DNA of 64,000 bases from Talinum fruticosum. Taxonomy: Eukaryota > Streptophyta > Magnoliopsida > Caryophyllales > Talinaceae. Under the pieces are notes generated by a model that was given only the letters and a program-made list of their open reading frames with translations, had not been told where the DNA came from and searched no databases. Position numbers and translations under genes: made by a program. Shown here one piece after another: positions 56,346 to 64,000 of this stretch (the first letter of the stretch is position 1; each line of letters starts with the position of its first letter). The stretch is from contig JAITYX010000145.1 of the NCBI GenBank assembly GCA_021018815.1, positions 434,001 to 498,000 of the forward strand, given 5' to 3'.

Positions 56346-58043
56346 TCAACTCGGTCTTTCATACCATGCTCTGGGAGCTTGTTTAAGACCATAAAGAGCT
56401 TTTTGCAACTTGAAAACATTTTTTGAAAATTCCGAGTTTTCAAATCCAGGGGTTACTCAACATAAACTTCCTCTTGAATGAAACCATTCAGAAAAGCACA
56501 TTTACATTTGATCGTACTAATATGATATTAATCAAGAGCGGTAAGACACGGAAAATCGAAATCTAAGTAAAAGATGCGAGTGAATTTGGTAATTCAAGTA
56601 ACTTGAGAATCTTTAATCGCATCAAATAGTGGTAACTTATAAATAACAAAATTGTACATTTATCTACAAAGGTATATTTGTACCCGAATCATTCGAAATG
56701 CTATCCCGAGCTCGGTTAATTTGTCTCATAAATATTAAATAACAATAATAATACTATTAAATATAAAAAATAAAAATAAAAATCAACGAGTTAGAAAGAG
56801 CCAAATATGTGGTATCAAATTAGTCATGTGGTAAAAAAAATCTATTAACTTGATAAAGACAAAAAAATAAATAAATAAAATTGATTCAGAAAAAATTGGT
56901 GCATTTTTTCTGTTAGAAGAATTGAGACGTAGGTTTGGAATTATTCCAAAAAAAGTAACGAAAGAAAAGGACTTGCCATTTTCCTCTTTCCTCCCATTCC
57001 TTTGCTTGCTGCTGCCCCGCCCCCATCTATCCACCGACCAATGACCAGCCCCACCTGCTGGAAGTTAGTGCTGCGACGCCGCCCAAGAGCTTCCGGATTC
57101 TGGCTGAACAACCACCGACCATCTCCTCCTCTTGGCTTTCATCAATTAGGTATTGAAGGTGAAACCCTAATTTCCATATTCATCTCCTACTATTTTTTGT
57201 TGATTTTAGTTAATAATTGAATTATATAAGTTTAAAAAGGTGTTTATGAGAGGATTTCAAAGGTTGATTGTGAAATTTTGAATTTGTGTTCATGGTGGAA
57301 GGATTGTATATTGGAGTACATGCTTGTGGTTAGATTTGTTAAGCTTGATTTAGTGAAGTAATTGAGGTGTTTTTCAAAAAGCAAGAATAAAAAAAAAAAG
57401 GAAAGGTGCAAGAGCCCTGTACTTGGCTTCGCACTAGAGCTTACCCTTTCCAAAAAATGAGAAATGGGCTTTGCTCACTATAATTTTGAGTAAAGTAAGT
57501 TGTTCCTGATTGCTTTGGATGTGGTCTTGTTGAAAAAAAATTTTCAAGAGAACATGAGGTTGAATAAATAAATGAATTAAAAAGTATGGGTAAATTGAGT
57601 ACATGAGTTAATTTTTGCATTGAAATATAAACATGTATATTGTTGTTGGTAGGTTTCAAGAATGTGTAAATGAAGCATTGGAGGTTAATAGAGGATTGAA
57701 TTTATTTGTGTATATGTGTGCTAAACTTGAGCAGATTAATGTAATTTAATATTCATGCTTGATGCAAATGCCAATAGGATTCTAATTGCTTCAATCCTAG
57801 CAACCGATGCAAAGATTTCCCCACAATCAATCCCTTCTTCTTGATTATAACCTTGAGCCACAAGTTTAGCCTTATTTCGACTACCAACCCTTCCTTACCC
57901 AGTTTGTTCTTGAAACCCCATTTGGTTCCTATGACTGGGTGGTCGGAAGGTCGTTTGGTTAGAGTCCGAGACTTGGTTTATTTCAAATTGATTAAGTTCC
58001 TCTTGCATGGCCTCTACCCATTCAGGTTCATTTAAGGCTAAGC
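56346..58043 (-). pseudogene. pol: copia RT N-terminal fragment, split by a 1.2-kb insert
   Basis: Read from 58043 downward: the NEPEWVEAMQEELNQF-like start of RT, KAKLVAQGYNQEEGIDCGE and RIEAIRILLAFASSM up to about 57742. After the insert come [15 protein letters not shown] and the [22 protein letters not shown], down to 56346. The two halves align with 34620-35000 of element B. Both ends join plus-strand pol fragments. Confidence 0.75.
56513..57741. other. 1.2-kb insert resembling a host gene fragment
   Basis: Interrupts RT between CATTTGAT and TAATTTAAT, which are adjacent in element B. It is not LTR-like. It is AT-rich apart from a C-rich block (56990-57140) with coding-like composition, followed by ATCAATTAGGTATTG (donor-like), AAACCCTAATTTCC, a T/A-rich intron-like stretch and TTGTTGTTGGTAGGTTTC (acceptor-like) near 57640. 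This looks like the promoter/first exon/first intron of an ordinary nuclear gene, perhaps carried by a Helitron or Pack-type element. I see no diagnostic ends and cannot name the gene. Confidence 0.4.
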
Positions 58044-59658
58044 TCCTCTTGCATGGCGTCTTGCATGGCTACATGTCGGGAGACTCAAGACTCTTTTCCG
58101 AGTTAGAAAATACAAGGGAGGCAAAGTCACTTTTGGAGATGATAGCAAGGGCAAGATAGTTGGGATAGGAAAGATCGGAAAAGAAAACAATCTGGTTAGC
58201 CCGATCCGCCTTGTCAAGGGATTAAAGTACAATCTACTCAAGCATCTCTCAATTATGTGACAAAGGTCAAGAGGTAAGATTCAATCAAACCAATTGCTAT
58301 ATTTCTGATGAAACTACCAAGGGGACTAAGCTCTCGGGTAAATGATCGGGTAATACCTACATTATTCCTCTCTCGACCCAAGCTAGAATTTATCTTGTTT
58401 AAAAGCATCTCTACATGATGAGTCTTGGACATGGCATTGTAGACTAGGTCATGTTAGCATGCACACCATTAAAAAGCTTGCATCTCATGGTTTAGTCAGA
58501 GGTTTGCCTAACTGTGCATTTAAGAAAGATAAAATTTCTGAAGCATGCACAAAAGGGAAACATGTCGGATCATCTTTCAAATCTCTCAAAACTATTTCCA
58601 CATCCAAAGTGCTTGAATTGTTGCATATGGACTTATGTGGTGAAATTCCTGTAAAGAGTCTCGGAGGTAAATCATATGTACTTATGATTGTTGATGACTA
58701 CTCACGATTTACCTGGGTTTGTTTTCTTACGCACAAAACCGAAGCTTTCAAAGAGTTCAGTAAGCTCCGTAGGGAAATTCAAGTTGAGTCTCGGACTCGG
58801 ATCAAAAGAATTCGAACTGACCATAGAAGGGAGTTTGATTACTCATAATTTGCAGAGTTTTGTGATAAGAATGGTATCTCCCACAACTTCTCAGCACCAA
58901 GAACGCCTCAACAGAATGGAGTAATGGAGAGAAAGAACCGAACTCTTAAAAAAATAAGAAGGACAATGATGATTGAACATGATCTAGTGTACTATTTCCG
59001 AGCTGAGGCGGTTAACACAACAAACTACACTCGAACAGATGCCTCATTAGACCCATCCTTAAGAAAACTCCATACGAGCTCTACAAGGGGAAGAAACCCA
59101 ACATTTCATACTTCAAACCTTTGGATGTAAGTGTTATGTTCATAACAACAGTAAGGATCACCTGACCAAGTTTGATGTTCCGTCGGATGAAGGTATCTTT
59201 CTTGGTTATTCATCTCATAGTAAAGCATATCGCGTTTTCAATAAAAGAACTAATAAAGTGGAAGAAACTAACGTTGTTTTTATGAGATTGATCAGGGAAA
59301 ACCAAGTGTGTCAACATTCTCAGATCCGAAGCTCGATCGAGATGATGATCTTATCGAAGATAAGCCCAGACAGAGTCAAGGAAAAGTCGATCGGAATGAG
59401 GTAACTCGGAATACCATGACTTAGAATGAATCAACTCAAGAGTTAGCTCGGAATGCCGAAGATCAATCGGATGAGCAAGCTCAATCAGATCAGACTTCGA
59501 AGATTAACCAATTCAACCTACAAATCTAGTGAACCAAAGAACAGGTAGAGCATTCAAATATGCTTCGAGTCACCCACTCGAAAACATATTGTCTAACATC
59601 AACAAGTGGGATAAAAACTCGTTCTTCTTTGCAAAATCTATGTGCATTCACTGCATTT
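58044..59658 (+). pseudogene. pol: copia pol fragment J, protease end to RT start
   Basis: Begins in the protease region (MSGDSRLFSELE-like) and continues in several frames. The GAG-pre-integrase MHTIKKLASHGLVRGLPNC and ACTKGKH (58459-58565) are intact. The integrase core has LLHMDLCGEIPVKSLGGK, VDDYSRFTWVCF, RIKRIRTDHRREFDYS and NGVMERKNRTL (catalytic Glu retained). The integrase C-terminal block and the charged linker to RT follow, ending LCAFTAF-like at 59658 where element K is inserted. The 129-codon block 58459-58848 is the longest intact part. Confidence 0.85.
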
Positions 59659-61250
59659 TGAAGGTTTGCTCGGGAGAGTCTCGAATCACCCTAGCAGGGG
59701 GTGAATAGGGTGATGGAGGTTTTTCGATGAAAATCAAACTCTTTTGCCAAAGTAGAGACGAAGCAAATTCCGAGTCTAAAGCGAGGTCAAAAACGTATGA
59801 ACTCGAATTACAATAAAGAGTAAGAAAGCGGATCAAGCTGAAGCTTTGAGACTATCCGAGTCTAGAATGGACTCAAAACGTATGGACATAGAGATTACGT
59901 GGAAAGCCTCCTGGGGCAGAAAACCACGGACCGTGCTAATCCAAGCACGAAGTCAAATTCACTATTTTGAGTCCATAAAATACCGTAGATCGATCGAACT
60001 CGAGTTGCTCCCTTAAACAACTCTTTACAAGTTTTCCTAGACTCAAAAATTCCCTTATCCGATCCGGTACTTCCTAGCTGAGATCACCCTTACAGCTAGG
60101 GACAACTAAGCTGAGTTAACCCTTATAGCTCAGTCAAGGGATCTTACTTAGAGAGTAAGAAAGTGTTTGTAACTAAGTACAAGACCTTACAACTCGGAAT
60201 ATAATGAATTACGAGTGGGAGTTGTAAGTAGAAGATTGAGAATGAATACAATGACTTTGCTCAAGTACGTGTATTAACAATAGGTTCGGCAATCTTCAAG
60301 TCTTGTGAGTTGGCTTCTATTTATAGATGACCAAGCAGCATAGCCGTTATCTCCAACTTCGACGGCAAGTCCTTTGTGACCTTTGTTAATAGCTTTACGA
60401 GTCACTCGGAAAGTATCCATTGTGAAATGAACGTTGGGCAACGGTTCTTAACTCTCTTGGAAGTCCCAAAACCACTGGCGGTGTCTTGAAGGATAAGGTG
60501 TAAACCACCATTAAGCTTGGCGTTTCAGTTTTCCAGATTTGGAAACAGACAGCCACGACACAATCTTCTAGGGCTAGGACGAGAGAAGAGGAAAAGTCAT
60601 GTCTGCCTGGTGATTTAACGTTTTGAAGCCGGTTACTTTTGTATTTCAAAAAGTGTATCCTCATTTGAATAACCTACAAAAGTAAATCAATTTTGGTTCT
60701 CAAAGTATAAAATACTTTGGTCCACGATTAGACACGAGATAATAAAATAATTAAGATAATTAAGCAAGTAATTATCCGAGTCGAAAAGTGAGTGAAATTT
60801 TCCGAGTCTAAAAACCATGAAACTCAAAATTTCATCCGAGTTAGTCTAAGCAAGACTCAAGTTATACAACAAATATCGAGTGAAACAAACTTGATCTAGA
60901 CTAAGCATTATTCAAACTAGAAGCGCTTGACTCCAACAAAATAGAACTTATAACATGAAGTCGGACTGAGTGCGGTAAAGCAAAATACTAGTCAATTCAA
61001 CATGCGATATATCTAAGTGATGAGGAACTCGGAACCGAGTGGGATATTCCGAATACATTCCGAGTCACACAGAGACAAGCAAGAGTACATGAAGTAAATG
61101 TTATATCACTTAGAGAAGATACCATATCACTCGGAAAAGTTTCTAAGGTATAGAGAATGCCTTGGAATCAAAACTCTATAAGTGAGAAATTCTTATACCT
61201 GATTCCTTTGTTATAACTCGGAATTGTGCCGAGTAGTGTCCGAGTCTTCA
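59659..61250 (-). repeat. 3' LTR of element K
   Basis: Left end TGAAGGTTTGCTCGGG, right end GTCCGAGTCTTCA; 1592 bp. Reversed TATA CTATTTATAG near 60318, with CCGTT/AACGG-type motifs between about 60342 and 60440. Close to the B LTR. Confidence 0.92.
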
Positions 61251-61679
61251 ATCTCCCCTTTTGATGAAAGGCATTCCATAGACAGAAACTTTGTTAGCGA
61301 TAAAGTTCTGCTTTTGAAAACTTGCGCATGAAATCGGATAAGTAAAGCAAGCTTAATGTAACAAATCATAAAGAATATATGCTTAGCAATGAAATAATGT
61401 TAACTCGAAATGGTTGCAATAATCAATAATCTCGGAGAAAATTGAAGAGAAAGCATTAATTCATTGAAATTATAGAGAGTACATAGATGAAGAAACTCCC
61501 CTAAACAAGACAACAAGTTTTCTATCTTATATTCTCCCCCTTGCCTTTCAGCAAAAACAACAAAAGAAATGGGAAGAATATAACAGTTAGTACAAATTTG
61601 ATGTCCGGACAAAAGAAATAAGTAGAAATCTCTCGAAAGAAGAAGAATCGGCGGATCGTGGAATTGTGACACGGTGCAT
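61251..61679 (-). other. 3' untranslated region with three polypurine tracts (element K)
   Basis: Reversed tracts: ATCTCCCCTTTTG next to the LTR, AACTCCCCTAAACAAG near 61494 and ATTCTCCCCCTTGCCTTT near 61531. Same order and spacing as B. Confidence 0.8.
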
Positions 61680-63302
61680 GGCGCCTACGAGGGAGAGGGG
61701 GATGTCCGAGTGGAAGCGAAGGGATGAGAGGTACGTCGGCGCTGATAGGATATTGACGATGTGCTTGAGCGCGGCGGAGGGAGAACCGGGATTGTCGTCA
61801 AGGGCTCAACTCCGAGTGGCTGACCCGGAACGAGTGGATCTAGGGGTTCCTCCCTGTGGACCTCGGTAGGCTGGAGGGGCTGCTCGGTCGACCTGCTGCA
61901 TGTTGTCGTAGCACGGCTAGGTCTGCTGACCCACTCGGACTCGCTATGCGAGCCGAGTACTACCACTTGAGCTTGAGGAGCGGTCGACCCTCGACTGTTC
62001 TCGCTGCCTCTTCTTTGTTTTCCACCCCTTGCCCGGTCGGAGCTGCCTCGGCCGCAGGCTCCTCGGCGTCTGCTTCTTCTTTATCTGCTTTTTCTTCCTC
62101 CCCGCTTTCTAAGGAGGTCGGGCCGGGCTCGAAACGCTTCGAAGTGTCCGAGTTGCCATGGTCTCGAGCCGCCTTGGACCTTCTCTCCTGGAGGAGCTGG
62201 ACCAGCTCCTTTTGCTCCTTCACCAACTCCCTCATCTCAAGAACCAGTGTTTGTTGCTCTCGGATTTGGGACTCGAGCTGTTTTTGATTGATGAACATAG
62301 ACCGATAGATAGTCTTGAATGAGCGGAGCGAGTCCTTGAATTCGAGAGGACACGGAGTTGATTTTGTCCATGAAAGCGGAGGACAAAATAGCGGAGAGAG
62401 ACTTTTGGGCACTGAGGTGGAAGCACCAACAGGTGGGGCGGTGAGAGAGAGGGGTTTCTTTCGAGTCCGAGGCGGAGAAGGAGGCCTCGGCTCCGAGTTG
62501 TGTACCCGGATACCAGGCTGAGTTTCCTGGCACCCATACCCATGGAGTTCCTTTTTACCGACCACAACGGCGGCCTCGGACGCAGCGTTGGGGTCCGAGG
62601 GAGAGGAACTTTAAATTGCTTGAAGACAAGGGTGAGAAGAGCACCGAAGGGAAGAGGGGTGTTCTTCTTATTTTGGAGTTGAGCTGGCACAGCTGCCATC
62701 CGCTCAATTATGGAGGGGAAGAGGTCTACTTCGTAGCCCTCAAGAATGTCAAAAAGAGATTTTAGGTGCTTGGAGTTAGGGTTCTCCTTGCTTGGAATGC
62801 CGAGAGAAAAAGGTTCTCATCGGCAAGAAGCACGTAAGGCGTGCTTCGACTTCAACTAAGTCACTGAAAAATTTTTCCATGACTCGGGGAACTCTTTAGC
62901 ATATTTTTCAAAGAAGTCGTCGGCGACTTCAGTGAAAGGAATAGGGTTGTTGTTCAACAAAAGAGAGGAAACCTTGAATAGGCGAGTGGAGGAGAGAGGT
63001 GTTGATGCGAACAGTGACGTTCCGAACCCTGGAGGTTAGAACACCTTCGAGTGAGTGAGGTGGGTGTAAAACTCGAAAAGAGTTCGGGGTAAATGAACTC
63101 GACTGAAACAAAGAAAGTTATATAGTCCGGTGGTTTGAATGTGGGACAACCACGAAAATTTTGTGGTTGGAAAGAACTTGTCGTCCAGCGTGAGATCGTT
63201 GGGTGACAACGAGTTTAGAAGGTGTTGAGCCTTCGAGTTTTTGGTGCGAGGCTTTTCGGAGGAGGAGCCTTGATAGTCGGGATGATTACCTCTCTTAGGC
63301 AT
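61680..63302 (-). pseudogene. ORF3, best preserved copy (element K)
   Basis: The start ATG 63302-63300 gives MPKRGNHPDYQGSS with KPRTKNSK (possible nuclear signal), then LDDKFFPTTKFSWLSHI and LPRTLFEFYTHLTHS. After a frameshift it continues VLTSRVRNVTVRINTSLL. This pattern, a compact domain with EFY.HL followed by SRVR..V, resembles the plant 'putative plant transposon protein' family. Next are QNKKNTPLPFGALLTLVFKQ and VHNSEPRPPSPPRTRKK. The frame 61960-62565 (201 codons) carries a clear coiled coil, SQIREQQTLVLEMRELVKEQ followed by KELVQLLQERRSK. An acidic Ala/Glu tail ends near 61960, or in another frame continues to REEPLDPLVPG. The full length would be near 540 residues. No membrane segment is evident. 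Confidence 0.75.
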
Positions 63303-63700
63303 TTTGTGGGAATGAGGAAAGAAAGATGAAACTTTTGAGGAAGAAAAGAAGAGAGTAGGTTCACGAGAACGAAAAAAAAGAGTAAAAGAAAGAGATTGAG
63401 AGCGATCGAACTTACTTAAGATGATCTTTGCGTTGTTTGAAAATGTCCGGAGACCACTTGTAGATGTAGAAAGCTTCCACGAGAAGTTTTGCGTATGAGA
63501 GAGAGATAGTAAATGGAGTGTGAAGTAACGAGACGAAGATGAATAGCCATTATATATAGAAAGATAAACGTCCGTTAACTATCCGTTCGACTCGGCTTGT
63601 CCATCAGTCACCTTAGACCGGTGTGGCGGTTGTCTTTTCGACGGTTAGGATTCATCGCAGTTTGAAATCCATCGGCTAGCGTTTCATCACGGATTGCGAG
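63303..63700 (-). promoter_or_regulatory. internal promoter and leader of ORF3 (element K)
   Basis: On the minus strand, TATATATA (63558-63551) lies about 255 bases before the ORF3 ATG. GAACGGATAG and TAACGGACG lie just upstream. The leader is CT-rich and contains GTAAGT (63415-63410) at the position of the same sequence in B. The gap 63701-63933 to the pol stop has no recognisable ORF. Confidence 0.48.
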
Positions 63701-63933
63701 AGAGCGGGAGAGAGAAAAAAATTTGAAAATATATTCCGAAATTCTCCACTAATCTAGAGATAATTCAAAAAATTTGAAGTCCAATTTTTCTCGACGTCCG
63801 AGTCCGACTCGGATTGGTTTCGAGTGACTCGAAACTAACGGATATTGGCTCGAGTATCACAAAATCAACTGAACTAATAGCCAGCAATAAAGCACAAGCA
63901 CATAACACATAATCAAGCAATGAGAAAAAAAAG

Positions 63934-64000
63934 TTATGCATTTAACATACCAAGCTCATTCCAAATAAAATGTAACCGATCTTCACCAAGAGGCTTAGTA
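63934..64000 (-). pseudogene. pol: copia pol, C-terminal end (element K, cut by window edge)
   Basis: Minus-strand reading TKPLGEDR followed by ELGMLNA and TAA (63936-63934), the RNase H end of pol, as in element B. Only 22 codons are visible, so its integrity cannot be judged. Confidence 0.85.

Larger units (their letters stand above)
59659..64000 (-). mobile_element. Sirevirus-like copia element K, 3' part
   Basis: Minus-strand 3' LTR, polypurine tracts, ORF3, internal promoter-like region and the last codons of pol at the window edge. The layout and spacing match element B. It is inserted in pol fragment J after CATTT (59654-59658). The 5' part lies to the right of the window. Confidence 0.88.

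Noticed and set aside
1..64000. CRISPR arrays, bacterial-type operons, tRNA and rRNA genes
   Set aside because: The only tandem arrays have no regular spacers and are degenerate leader repeats. No tRNA cloverleaf or rRNA-like sequence was recognised; the tRNA-like motifs are primer binding sites.

Overview
This is plant nuclear DNA, most likely from a gene-poor, repeat-rich region of an angiosperm chromosome. Every stretch that shows clear homology is a transposable element: Ty1/copia elements with Sirevirus features, Ty3/gypsy elements with a Tat/Ogre-like gag, and one CACTA DNA transposon. I see no intact host gene, tRNA, rRNA or CRISPR array. Nearly all coding sequence is broken by stops and frameshifts. 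The species cannot be named from the sequence alone.

Layout. 1-7274: the 3' part of copia element A (+), with pol, an extra ORF (ORF3) and the 3' LTR. 7275-9496: a minus-strand copia LTR fragment and a minus-strand pol fragment. 9497-13779: element F (-), an internally deleted copia that keeps only LTRs and gag. 13851-25769: a CACTA transposon with long inverted ends, filled by a gypsy element (R1, 17069-22189), a rearranged copia remnant (G, 22190-24110) and a gypsy LTR fragment. 25770-27300: inverted gypsy gag-protease (R3). 27302-44841: gypsy element R2 (+), split by the complete copia element B (29284-40118, minus strand, with LTRs, PBS, PPTs and a CCCCG target duplication) and by a solo copia LTR (42448-43974, duplication AATGT). 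44842-52552: copia element D (+), whose 5' LTR holds a 3.3-kb solo LTR of another family. 52553-55640: minus-strand 3' end of copia element H. 55641-59658: a mosaic of opposed pol fragments, one of them holding a 1.2-kb insert that looks like a gene fragment. 59659-64000: the 3' part of copia element K (-), running off the window.

The copia elements share one plan: LTR of about 1.45-1.6 kb (TGAAGACTCGG...ACCTTCA), an iMet-type PBS, gag with zinc knuckle and coiled coil, pol in the order protease-integrase-RT-RNase H, ORF3, repeated GGGGAG polypurine tracts, LTR. The most interesting part is ORF3. It is present in five elements (A, G, B, H, K) and codes for a protein with a basic N-terminus, a domain resembling the 'putative plant transposon protein' family, and a C-terminal coiled coil. 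In the four copies that keep their 5' side it is preceded by its own TATA box, a pyrimidine-rich leader and CCGTT/AACGG motifs, as if it were a separate transcription unit carried inside the retrotransposon. The LTR promoters carry a dense cluster of the same AACGG motif, which resembles the MYB3R/MSA element of G2/M genes.

Boundaries were set by eye from TG...CA ends, target duplications and alignment between copies. Those given for degenerate fragments are approximate to tens of bases.
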